From Planctomycetota bacterium (GTDB lineage Bacteria > Planctomycetota > UBA1135 > UBA2386), in NCBI GenBank assembly GCA_016793305.1, contig JAEUHU010000319.1, positions 1-11,237 of the forward strand: DNA of 11,237 bases, given 5' to 3'. The notes under the pieces are model-generated. The model saw only the letters and a list, made by a program, of their open reading frames with translations, ran no database searches and was not told the DNA's origin. Position numbers and translations under genes: made by a program. Shown here in pieces: positions 1-6,558 of this stretch. Numbering within the stretch: position 1 is the first letter of the stretch; the number at the start of each line of letters is the position of its first letter.

Positions 1-1
1 C

Positions 2-454
2 AACACGACGGTGCGGCTCGACCTCGACAACGAGTTCCAGCCCGACCTGCTGCTGTGCGTGCCCGAGCACGCCGGTGGACAAGCCCGCATCGATGCCGAC
101 GACTATGTCGCGGGTGCTCCCGAGCTGGTGGTCGAGGTCGCCGCCAGTTCGGTCAGCCGCGACCTGCACCAGAAGCTCGCCGTCTACCGCCGAAACGGCG
201 TGCGCGAGTATGTCGTCCATCGCGTCGACGACGCCGCTGTCGACTGGTTCGTGCTGGCGCACGGCGCCTACGAACGCCAGGTCGAAGACGCGCACGGCTG
301 CTACCACAGCCGTGTGTTCCCGGGCTTGTGCCTCGACGTGCCCGCCTTGCTGCGCTCCGACCTCGCCGCCGTGCGCACCGCGGTCGACCAAGGGATCGCA
401 GCCGCTGCGGCCGAGCATGCGGCGTTGGTCCAGCGCCTGCTGCGACCAGCCTGA
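2..454 (+). CDS. Uma2 family (DUF820) endonuclease-like protein, 5' truncated
   Basis: The frame is open from the left edge to the TGA at 452-454, so the N-terminus lies outside the window. An internal GTG at 11 is unlikely to be the true start, because the conserved core begins at once. The 150 visible residues match the PD-(D/E)XK-like Uma2 family: a PDLLL strand (Asp codon 44-46), then ELVVEVAAS (Glu codon 134-136), then QKLAVYRRNGVREYVV (Lys codon 173-175). This Asp/Glu/Lys spacing is the family's putative metal-dependent nuclease site. The family is abundant and often multicopy in planctomycetes and cyanobacteria, and its biological substrate is mostly unknown. The C-terminal 40 residues are an alanine-rich helix. 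Seen: the motif order. Known: the family fold. Inferred: nuclease activity. Family assignment is firm, function is not. Confidence 0.8.
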   Translation, partial: NTTVRLDLDNEFQPDLLLCVPEHAGGQARIDADDYVAGAPELVVEVAASSVSRDLHQKLAVYRRNGVREYVVHRVDDAAVDWFVLAHGAYERQVEDAHGCYHSRVFPGLCLDVPALLRSDLAAVRTAVDQGIAAAAAEHAALVQRLLRPA

Positions 455-478
455 CCCGACACCGGGCTCCGCATAGGT

Positions 479-507
479 TTGGCTTTCGTTCGGGTTGCGG
501 CTAGCGT
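479..507 (+). promoter_or_regulatory. Candidate promoter for mrfA-mrfB (TTGGCT-N17-TAGCGT)
   Basis: TTGGCT at 479-484 and TAGCGT at 502-507 are separated by 17 bases and lie between the Uma2 stop and the mrfA start. The TAGCGT hexamer recurs at 10886, with TACCGT at 7668 and TATCGT at 9115, each time just before a gene. A transcript starting about 7 bases downstream would have a leader of roughly 30 bases. This is a pattern match only. Confidence 0.4.
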
Positions 508-543
508 GCCGACCATGGGTGGTACGTGGTGCGAGGGCCAGCG

Positions 544-2895
544 ATGGACCTGAACGAGTTCGTGCGGCGCATGCGGTGCGGTGGCGACGACGCCCCGGGC
601 ACCGTCGACGCGGTCTGGACGCAGCCGCTGCGCCCGGCGCGCATGCAGCCGATCCCCGACTGGCTGCATCCATCGCTGGGGCAAGCGCTGCACGCCCGCG
701 GCATCCAGGAGCTGTACTGCCATCAGCGGCAGTGCGCCGACCTGCTGCACGAACGGCGCTCGGCGGTGATCGCGACCTCGACCGCGTCCGGCAAGTCGCT
801 CGCCTACCACCTGCCGGTGCTCGACGCGGCGATCCGCGACGGGCTCGATGCGCGCGCCCTCTACCTGTATCCGACCAAGGCGCTGGCCCGCGACCAGATG
901 GCGGACCTGGAGCAGCTGCTGCAGCAGAGCGGTCGCACCGACCTGACGGTCGCGGTCTACGACGGGGACACGCCGCCGCCGGTCCGCCAGGCGCTGCGCG
1001 AGCACGGCACGATGGTGCTGACCAACCCGCACATGCTGCACACCGGCATCCTGCCGAACCACACCAAGTGGCAGGGCCTGTTCACCGGGCTGCGCTACGT
1101 CGTCGTCGACGAACTGCGCACGCTGTCGGGCATCTACGGCAGCCACGTCGCCAACGTGCTGCGCCGGCTGCGCCGCATCTGCGCGCACTACGGCAGCAAC
1201 CCGACCTTCTGTGGCGCGTCGGCGACGATCAGCAACGCCGCCGAGCACGGCCGGAAGCTGTTCGAGCGTCCGGTGACCGCCGTCACCGAGGACGGCAGCC
1301 CCCGCGGCGAGAAGCACTACCTGTTCCTGAACCCGCACGTCGTCTCGCAGGTGTCGGGCATGCGCGTGCCGGCGAGCGAAGCGGCCCGGCAGCTCGGCAC
1401 CGTGCTGCTGCAGAGCGACCTGCAGTCGATCTTCTTCCTGCGCTCGCGCAACCAGGTCGAGGTGCTGCTGAAGTACTTGCGCGACGACGCGCGGATGCGC
1501 GGCATCGACCAGGAGAAGGTCACCGGGTATCGCGGCGGCTATCTGCCGAACCTGCGCCGTTCGATCGAGAAGGGCCTGCGCAGCGGCCAGATCCGCACCG
1601 TCGTGTCGACCAACGCGCTCGAACTCGGCGTCGACATCGGCAGCCTCGACGTCGCCGTGCTGGTCGGCTATCCAGGCACGGTGTCGAGCACGTTCCAGCG
1701 GGCCGGCCGGGTCGGTCGACGCAGCCAGTCGAGTGCCTGCGTGTTCGTCGCGCGCAGTGCGGCGATGGACCAGTACCTGATGCAGCACCCCGGCTACCTG
1801 TTCGACGCGCCGCGCGACGCGGTCAGCATCGATCCGGACAACGCGATCATCCTGACCAACCACGTGCGCTGCGGCGCGTTCGAGCTGCCGTTCGACGAGG
1901 ACGAGTCGTTCGGCGAGACGCCCGACACGCGCGCGGTGCTCGACTTCCTGGCGCACGACATCGGCGTGCTGGTGCACCAGGGCGGGCGCTTCCACTACGC
2001 GGACCGCACCTATCCGGCCGAAGGCGTCAGCCTGACCGCGGCCGACATGGACAACGTCACCATCCAGGACGTCGAGTCGAAGACGATCCTCGCCGAGATC
2101 GACCGGCCGTCGGCGATCACCGAGGTCTACCAGGGCGCCATCTACGGCCACCAGGGCGACACGTGGCTGGTCGAGCGCTTCGACTACGCCGACCGCCGCG
2201 CGTTCGTGCGCTTGATCGACGCCGACTACTACACCGAGGCCGACACCGAGACCGACGTCAAGATCCTGCACCTCGACGACAGCCGTGAGCATCCGGCCTA
2301 CGTGGCGCACCGCGGCGGCGTGCACGTCAGCACGCTCGCGAAGGCGTTCAAGAAGATCAAGTTCTACACACGCGAGAACGTCGGCATCGGCGAGATCCAC
2401 CTGCCGCCCGAGGAGTTCGAGACCGAGGCGTGTGCGCTGGTGCTGCGGCCCGAGCTGGTGGCGCGCCTGGGCCTGCAGAAGGGCGGCGAAGCGAGCTGCC
2501 TGCAGGGCGTCGGGGAACTGCTGCAAGGCCTGGTGCCGCTGTTCGTGCGCGTCGATCCCGGCGACGTGAAGGTGCTGGCGGAAGCGCTGCACCCGCACTT
2601 CCAGGCCCCGGCGGTGATCCTCTACGACCGCATCCCGAGCGGTGTCGGGCTCGCCGAACGCATCTACGACGTGCACCGCGAGATCCTCGACGCGGCCCTG
2701 CAGCTGGTGCTGCGGTGCAGCTGCCGCAGCGGCTGTCCGTCGTGTGTCGGGCCGCAGGCGAGCCTCGGCGTGCGCAGCAAGACGGTGGCGACGACGATCT
2801 TGCGCGAGATGCTGGCGCCGGCGTCTGCGGTGGGGGCGCCGCGCGCGATGGTGGGCGAACGGCAAGCGGAGGCCGATGGTCGCACCGGATCGTGA
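544..2895 (+). CDS. mrfA: MrfA/YprA-type SF2 DNA helicase with C-terminal four-Cys (DUF1998-type) domain
   Basis: This is a 783-residue superfamily 2 helicase. RecA domain 1 has motif I TSTASGKS (78-85), PTKALARDQ (Ia), TNPHMLHTGILPNH, motif II written DELR (189-192), GIYGSHVANVLRRL, and motif III SAT (226-228). RecA domain 2 has FFLRSRNQ, TNALELGVDIG (V) and QRAGRVGRR (VI, 385-393). Near the C-terminus, C725, C727, C731 and C734 form the CxCx3Cx2C site typical of MrfA. In B. subtilis, MrfA works with MrfB to repair mitomycin C adducts independently of UvrABC. ATG 544 is chosen because GAGGG at 533-537 lies 6 bases upstream; GTG 526 in the same frame lacks this. The exonuclease partner follows with a 20-base overlap, supporting the assignment over Lhr-type helicases. 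Oddity: motif II has Arg where the family normally has His. Confidence 0.9.
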   Translation: MDLNEFVRRMRCGGDDAPGTVDAVWTQPLRPARMQPIPDWLHPSLGQALHARGIQELYCHQRQCADLLHERRSAVIATSTASGKSLAYHLPVLDAAIRDGLDARALYLYPTKALARDQMADLEQLLQQSGRTDLTVAVYDGDTPPPVRQALREHGTMVLTNPHMLHTGILPNHTKWQGLFTGLRYVVVDELRTLSGIYGSHVANVLRRLRRICAHYGSNPTFCGASATISNAAEHGRKLFERPVTAVTEDGSPRGEKHYLFLNPHVVSQVSGMRVPASEAARQLGTVLLQSDLQSIFFLRSRNQVEVLLKYLRDDARMRGIDQEKVTGYRGGYLPNLRRSIEKGLRSGQIRTVVSTNALELGVDIGSLDVAVLVGYPGTVSSTFQRAGRVGRRSQSSACVFVARSAAMDQYLMQHPGYLFDAPRDAVSIDPDNAIILTNHVRCGAFELPFDEDESFGETPDTRAVLDFLAHDIGVLVHQGGRFHYADRTYPAEGVSLTAADMDNVTIQDVESKTILAEIDRPSAITEVYQGAIYGHQGDTWLVERFDYADRRAFVRLIDADYYTEADTETDVKILHLDDSREHPAYVAHRGGVHVSTLAKAFKKIKFYTRENVGIGEIHLPPEEFETEACALVLRPELVARLGLQKGGEASCLQGVGELLQGLVPLFVRVDPGDVKVLAEALHPHFQAPAVILYDRIPSGVGLAERIYDVHREILDAALQLVLRCSCRSGCPSCVGPQASLGVRSKTVATTILREMLAPASAVGAPRAMVGERQAEADGRTGS

Positions 2896-3832
2896 CAAGC
2901 TGCGGCGCGCCTTCCGCGTGCCAGCCCCGCGGGCTGCCGACGCGTCGGCCCTGGACGAGCGTGCGCGGACCTCGCCGAGAGCCACGCCGACCGCGCCGCC
3001 ATCGCCGTCGGGATCGACGCATGCGTCGATCGCCTCGACGCCGAGTTCGGCGCGCCCAGGCACGATGCGCGAGTTCCTGCTGCGACGGCAGCAGCAGTTC
3101 GCCGAACCGCCGCGTGCACCCGTCGCCTTGCCGTCGGCCGACGAACTCACCACGCCGCACGGCGTGCTCTGGCGCCGCGAACTGCGCTACCCGCTGGCCG
3201 GCTGCCACGGTGATGTCGCGCTGGCGCGGGTCCGCCAGCTCGACGGGGCGTTGCTGGCGAAGCTCGGCAAGGACGCTGCGTTCGCAGCACTGCGGGCCGA
3301 GCAGTGCCTGTTCCTCGACACCGAGACCACCGGGCTCAGCGGCGGGGCCGGCACCGTGGTGTTCGCCTACGGACTCGGCTTCGTGCGCGACTCCGAGCTG
3401 GTGGTGGAGCAGCTGTTCCTGCGCGACTTCGGCGAGGAGCCGGCGATGCTGCACCACGTGGCGGCGCGGCTCGCCGAGTTCCCGGTGCCGGTGACGTTCG
3501 TCGGCAAGAGCTACGACCGCCATCGCATCGCCGCGCGGCTCGCGGTGCACAAGGTCAAGGCGCCCGTGCTGACCGACGTACACCTCGACCTGTTCCACGT
3601 CGTGCGGCGGCTCTACGCCAAGCAGTGGCCGGACACCCGGCTGCGCACCGCCGAGCAGCGCCTGCTCGGGCTGCATCGCCACGACGACCTGCCGGGCAGC
3701 GAAGCCCCGGCGGCGTTCCTGCAGTGGGTGCGCGACCGCACCGGGCCGGTCGACCGCGTGCTCGAACACAACCGGCTCGACGTGCTGAGCCTGGTGGCGC
3801 TGCTCGGCGCGATCGGCGGGTCGCCGGCGTAG
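2876..3832 (+). CDS. mrfB: MrfB/YprB-type DEDD (RNase H-like fold) exonuclease
   Basis: This is a 318-residue protein. Residues 1-60 are rich in Pro, Ala, Ser and Thr and look disordered. The nuclease core follows: FLDTETTGLSGGAGT gives D148 and E150, FVGKSYDRHRIAARL gives D214, and EHNRLDVLSL gives H298 and D302. Together these form a complete DEDD metal site with a His four residues before the last Asp. The stretch LHRHDDLPGSEAPAAFLQW is also typical of YprB. In B. subtilis the partner MrfB is proposed to degrade the damaged strand after MrfA unwinding. The B. subtilis protein carries C-terminal TPRs; this one ends just after the nuclease domain. ATG 2876 lies inside the end of mrfA, with GGAGG at 2868-2872 only 3 bases upstream, so translational coupling is likely. 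ATG 3065 is a possible but less likely start. Confidence 0.85.
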   Translation: MVAPDRDKLRRAFRVPAPRAADASALDERARTSPRATPTAPPSPSGSTHASIASTPSSARPGTMREFLLRRQQQFAEPPRAPVALPSADELTTPHGVLWRRELRYPLAGCHGDVALARVRQLDGALLAKLGKDAAFAALRAEQCLFLDTETTGLSGGAGTVVFAYGLGFVRDSELVVEQLFLRDFGEEPAMLHHVAARLAEFPVPVTFVGKSYDRHRIAARLAVHKVKAPVLTDVHLDLFHVVRRLYAKQWPDTRLRTAEQRLLGLHRHDDLPGSEAPAAFLQWVRDRTGPVDRVLEHNRLDVLSLVALLGAIGGSPA

Positions 3833-3842
3833 CCGGGATTTT
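3824..3842 (+). terminator. Candidate intrinsic terminator spanning the mrfB stop codon
   Basis: CCGGC (3824-3828), loop GTA, GCCGG (3832-3836) make a 5-bp all-GC stem followed by GA and TTTT (3839-3842). A T-run is rare in this GC-rich sequence. The stem is short and uses the TAG stop as part of the loop and arm, so this is tentative. It would separate mrfAB from the sigma-factor operon. Confidence 0.3.
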
Positions 3843-3916
3843 CTGCCCGCACGCGACGGAACGGCGGCCCGGCGACGTCTGTGGGGTGACCATTCCGACC
3901 CACGAGGAACCACCCG

Positions 3917-4669
3917 ATGACCACGCTCCGTTCGCTTCGCCTTGTTCTGTTGGCCGGCCTGCTGTCCGGTTTCGTCGCCCTGCCGGCGCAGGACGATCCG
4001 GGGCGGCCGCCGAGTGCGCAGCCCGGCGGCCAGTCCGTTCCGGCGCCCACGCTGAACCTCGTGTTCCAGGGCGGCACGTTCGGCTCGCTGTGCGACCAGC
4101 TCGTCGAAGCGGGCAAGGCGGTGAAGGCCCACGTGAACATCGTCATCGATCGCGAGGCCACCAAGGCCGAGGTGCCGCCGTTCCAGGTGCGCGGCGCCGA
4201 GGTGGCCCAGATCCTCGAGGCCGCGTGTGCGGCCGGCAGTCGGCCGGACCAGCTGCTGAGCGTGGAGAACCGGCGGGGAGCATCGGCTGGGATCTACGTG
4301 GTCACCGCGCACCAGGTCGGTCCGGTGCAGCCGGCCGCCGTCGAGCGCGAAGCCACCGCGGTACACTCGCTCGCGGCGTTGCTGAAGGACGACGCACGCG
4401 GCATCGGCTTCGCGCCGGCGACCATCCTGTCGGCGATCGAGACAGCGACCCTCGAGCAGCCGCTGCGCGCGCTGCGCTACCACACCGATTCGCGGCTGCT
4501 GATCGCGCGCGGCACCAAGGAGAGCCTGGCGGTGGTCGCCGAGGTGTTGCGGGAACTCGAACAGGACGTGCGCCGGCAAGCGCAGCCGCGCAAGCCGAGC
4601 CAGCCAGCACCGGCCGAGCCGACGGGCGGCCCTTCGGGCCCGGCGAAGGACCCCGCCGAGACCCGTTGA
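3917..4669 (+). CDS. Exported protein with STN/secretin-N-like domains, no secretin core
   Basis: This is a 250-residue protein. Residues 1-24 form a signal peptide (RSLR, then a Leu/Val/Ala core, likely cut after ALPA). Residues 43-135 have the strand-helix-strand pattern of an STN or secretin N0 domain: LNLVFQGGTFGSLCDQL, then VNIVIDREATKAEVPPFQV, then VAQILEAAC and a final strand GIYVVTAHQ. Residues 140-215 resemble a secretin N1 domain, ending RYHTDSRLLIARGTKE followed by a helix VVAEVLRELEQDV. The tail from 216 is Pro/Ala-rich and probably disordered. No secretin pore domain is present, so it is not a secretin itself. GAGGA at 3904-3908 lies 8 bases before the ATG, a good ribosome site. 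A sigma-factor gene begins 12 bases after its stop, so co-transcription is likely. The domain call rests on pattern resemblance; an envelope sensor role is inference. Confidence 0.6.
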   Translation: MTTLRSLRLVLLAGLLSGFVALPAQDDPGRPPSAQPGGQSVPAPTLNLVFQGGTFGSLCDQLVEAGKAVKAHVNIVIDREATKAEVPPFQVRGAEVAQILEAACAAGSRPDQLLSVENRRGASAGIYVVTAHQVGPVQPAAVEREATAVHSLAALLKDDARGIGFAPATILSAIETATLEQPLRALRYHTDSRLLIARGTKESLAVVAEVLRELEQDVRRQAQPRKPSQPAPAEPTGGPSGPAKDPAETR

Positions 4670-4681
4670 GCCGAAGCCGCG

Positions 4682-5302
4682 GTGACCTCGCCCGCCGCCA
4701 GACCGACCGTCGACCCGAGTCCACCGCCGCCGGTTGGCGCGTGCGGTGTGTTCGTCGACAGTGCCGCGCTGAGTGCGCGCATCGCCGTCGGCGACGAGGC
4801 GGCGTTCGCCTCGTTCTACGCGCACTGGTTTCCGTCGGCGGTGGCGCTGGCGAAGGCCCTGGTGCGCGCCGACGAAGCCGCGGCACTCGATCTGGTTCAG
4901 GACGTGATGCTCGTGGTCGCCCGAAGCCTGCCGCCGCTCGCCGACGAACGGGCGGTGCGGGCGTGGTTGTCGACGGCGATCGTGCGAGCCGGTATCGACC
5001 GGCAGCGGCAGCAGCGGCGCCGGCAACGCCGCGAACAGCACGCGGTGGCCGGGCGCGAGGCGGTGGCGGTGCCGACGTGGTCGGCGATGCTCGACGAAGA
5101 ACGGGCGGCGTGGCTAGAGGCGCGGCTCGCCGAACTGCCGGAGCTCGAGCAGGCGCTGGTCGCGGCGCGCTTCGGCGACCAGGTCTCGGTGGCCGCGGCT
5201 GGCGGTGCGTTCGGCCTCGGCGAGGACCAGGCGCACGGCCGGTTGCGGCGCGTGATGCAGCGATTGCGGCAGATGGCCGCGGAGTGGTGGCATGGAAGCT
5301 GA
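4682..5302 (+). CDS. ECF-type RNA polymerase sigma factor
   Basis: This 206-residue protein has the two-domain layout of ECF (group IV) sigma factors. Region 2 spans about 37-115, with GDEAAFASFYAHWFPSA, LDLVQDVMLVVA and AVRAWLSTAIVRAGIDRQRQ. An Arg/Gln-rich linker follows, then region 4 at about 145-198 (LAELPELEQALVAARFGD then a helix-turn-helix ending GRLRRVMQRLRQ). Such factors direct polymerase to a small regulon and are usually held by a membrane anti-sigma factor. The region 4 recognition segment is divergent and alanine-rich. The GTG at 4682 is the first start in the frame but has no visible Shine-Dalgarno sequence, so translation may depend on the upstream gene 12 bases away; the first 25 residues are low-complexity and the true start could be slightly downstream. 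The next gene overlaps its stop by 11 bases. Confidence 0.8.
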   Translation: MTSPAARPTVDPSPPPPVGACGVFVDSAALSARIAVGDEAAFASFYAHWFPSAVALAKALVRADEAAALDLVQDVMLVVARSLPPLADERAVRAWLSTAIVRAGIDRQRQQRRRQRREQHAVAGREAVAVPTWSAMLDEERAAWLEARLAELPELEQALVAARFGDQVSVAAAGGAFGLGEDQAHGRLRRVMQRLRQMAAEWWHGS

Positions 5303-5783
5303 ACACGGATTGTCGGTCGCGGCACAGCGCAGCCGCGACGCTCGTCTCCCCGGACTGCTGCTCGCCGTGCGAAGGCGTGGTCGGCGCCGTCGCCGCCGTC
5401 GCGCGTTCGTGGCGGCCGTGCTGCTGGTCCTGCTGGCGGTCGTCGTCGGTCGCGCGTTCGGGCCGGGCGTGGCGAGTTCGCCGGATGCATGGCCGTCGCC
5501 GCCGGCGTTCGCTCACGGCGAACCTCGCCGCCCGAACGTCGCCGCGGCCCAGGTCGTCGTCGTCCCGGGCAGCGCCACCGCGACCGCCACGTTCGTCCGC
5601 GACGATCCCGGCGTGTTGGCGCGCCACGCCGTGGCGACGCAGGAACGGGGCGCGTGGTTCGTCGACGACGCCGGTCTGCAGGCCTTGCTGCGCGAGGACG
5701 GCCGCGCCGAGGGCCTCGTGCGCCTCGCCGAGCGCGTGCTCGTCCGCGCCGACGTGGTCGATCCCTACGGCGGGGTCCCGTGA
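5292..5783 (+). CDS. Small single-pass membrane protein coupled to the sigma factor; possible anti-sigma factor
   Basis: I do not recognise the family of this 163-residue protein. Residues 27-37 hold ten arginines in eleven positions, directly followed by one hydrophobic segment at 38-53 ([14 protein letters not shown]). By the positive-inside rule, the short N-terminus would be cytoplasmic and residues 54-163 outside the membrane. The outer part ends in a helical Arg/Leu/Glu-rich stretch ([20 protein letters not shown]). The ATG overlaps the sigma gene's TGA by 11 bases, so the two are probably translationally coupled. That position is where anti-sigma genes commonly sit, but the cytoplasmic part here is only about 37 residues and shows no HxxxCxxC zinc anti-sigma motif. 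Its 3' end overlaps the opposing yidD gene by 19 bases. The gene is probably real; the anti-sigma role is inference. Confidence 0.6.
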   Translation: MEAEHGLSVAAQRSRDARLPGLLLAVRRRGRRRRRRRAFVAAVLLVLLAVVVGRAFGPGVASSPDAWPSPPAFAHGEPRRPNVAAAQVVVVPGSATATATFVRDDPGVLARHAVATQERGAWFVDDAGLQALLREDGRAEGLVRLAERVLVRADVVDPYGGVP

Positions 5784-6088
5784 TCGCCGTCGGTTGTGTG
5801 GCCAGCGCGGGCGCGCTTTGGCACCGGATCGAAGCCGGGCTCGGTGAACGGATGGCAGCGGCAGATCCGTTTCGCCGTGAGCCAGCTGCCGCGCAGCGCC
5901 CCGTGCACGCGCAGCGCCTCGAGCGCGTAGGCCGAACAGGTCGGGTGGAACCGGCAGGTCGGTGGTTTGCACGGGCTGATCACCTTCCGGTAGATCCACA
6001 CCGGCACCGCCAGCACGAGGGCCGGCGCGCGAGCGAGTGCGGTGATGGGCCGTCGCCAGCCACGCGCCCGCTCCGTCGGCGCGTTCAC
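5765..6088 (-). CDS. yidD: Membrane protein insertion efficiency factor YidD
   Basis: This 107-residue protein shows the YidD core: an amphipathic/hydrophobic N-terminal segment [25 protein letters not shown] (15-39), then [20 protein letters not shown] (40-59, C40, C45, C51), then HGALRGSW, and the end [17 protein letters not shown] (C76, C78). YidD is a small inner-membrane-associated protein that helps YidC insert membrane proteins. Typical members are 70-110 residues. The GTG start at 6088-6086 shares four bases (GTGA) with the rnpA stop, so it was preferred over longer upstream frames that would lie inside rnpA. The order rnpA-yidD is conserved in many bacteria. No yidC follows, because the gene meets a plus-strand gene tail-to-tail and overlaps it by 19 bases. 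The 17-residue hydrophilic C-terminal tail after DPVP is ordinary for the family. Confidence 0.9.
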   Translation of the reverse strand: MNAPTERARGWRRPITALARAPALVLAVPVWIYRKVISPCKPPTCRFHPTCSAYALEALRVHGALRGSWLTAKRICRCHPFTEPGFDPVPKRARAGHTTDGDHGTPP

Positions 6089-6558
6089 GACCGGCTCGGG
6101 CGCCGTCGCTCGTCGCACTTCTGGTGCTCGGCTCGCTGCACCAGCGCCACCAGTTCCTGTCGCAACGCAGCCAGCGGGAAGTCCTCGTCGCGCTGCCGGG
6201 GAATCAGCACCAGGTCCAGGTCGGCCGGCAGCCGGTGTTGCTCGAGCCGGAACGCTTCGCGAAGCAGCCGCTTCAGCTTGTTGCGCCGGACGGCGCCACC
6301 GTGGTCCTTGCTGACCGACACGCCGAGCCGCGCCCGCGTCGGCGCTGGTTCGCCGGCGGGGCTGCCTGGGTTCGCGGTGCGCGGCGTGACCGGGCGCCGC
6401 CGCAGGGCCACGACCGTCAGCCACTGGCCCGCGGCGCGCTTGCCGCGCTGGTAGACCGAGCGGAAGTGGTGCTGCGTGCGCAGGCGCTGCCGCACCGACA
6501 GACCGAACGCCGCCGACCCGGGGCCCGCGGACCGGTTCGAGCCGGGGGCGTGGTTCAC
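6085..6558 (-). CDS. rnpA: Ribonuclease P protein component RnpA
   Basis: RnpA is the protein subunit that helps the RNase P RNA cut 5' leaders from pre-tRNAs. This 157-residue protein shows the family landmarks: [17 protein letters not shown] near the N-terminal side (26-42), [18 protein letters not shown] (76-93), and the RNA-binding helix [13 protein letters not shown] (92-104), followed by DLDLVLIPR. The usual RNR signature reads RNK here, a conservative change. It is longer than the usual 110-130 residues because of an extra 15-20 residues at the N-terminus and a Pro/Gly/Thr-rich insertion at about 54-75. The GTG start at 6558-6556 overlaps the upstream lipoprotein stop as GTGA, and the yidD start overlaps its own stop in the same way. 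A GTG at 6495 is an alternative start giving a more usual N-terminus. rpmH, the common upstream neighbour, is absent. Confidence 0.9.
   Translation of the reverse strand: MNHAPGSNRSAGPGSAAFGLSVRQRLRTQHHFRSVYQRGKRAAGQWLTVVALRRRPVTPRTANPGSPAGEPAPTRARLGVSVSKDHGGAVRRNKLKRLLREAFRLEQHRLPADLDLVLIPRQRDEDFPLAALRQELVALVQRAEHQKCDERRRPSRS

Noticed and set aside
444..480. Possible terminator after the Uma2 gene (CCCG-ACAC-CGGG)
   Set aside because: Only a 4-bp stem, with no T-run directly after it.
515..553. 12-codon ORF (ATG 515) overlapping the mrfA start, possible leader peptide
   Set aside because: No Shine-Dalgarno sequence and no regulatory codon run; short ORFs of this size are expected by chance.
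495..2288. Plus-strand open frame of about 600 codons out of frame with mrfA
   Set aside because: It is Arg/Ala/Pro-rich with no motif and lies wholly within the helicase gene region.
301..3153. Very long open frame on the minus strand opposite mrfA-mrfB (about 950 codons)
   Set aside because: It is a mirror of the GC-rich coding strand: its product is low-complexity Arg/Ala/His/Val-rich, while the plus strand carries clear helicase and nuclease motifs.
2357..5041. Minus-strand open frame of about 890 codons across several plus-strand genes
   Set aside because: It crosses three well-supported genes and an intergenic gap, and its translation is Arg/Pro-rich without motifs.
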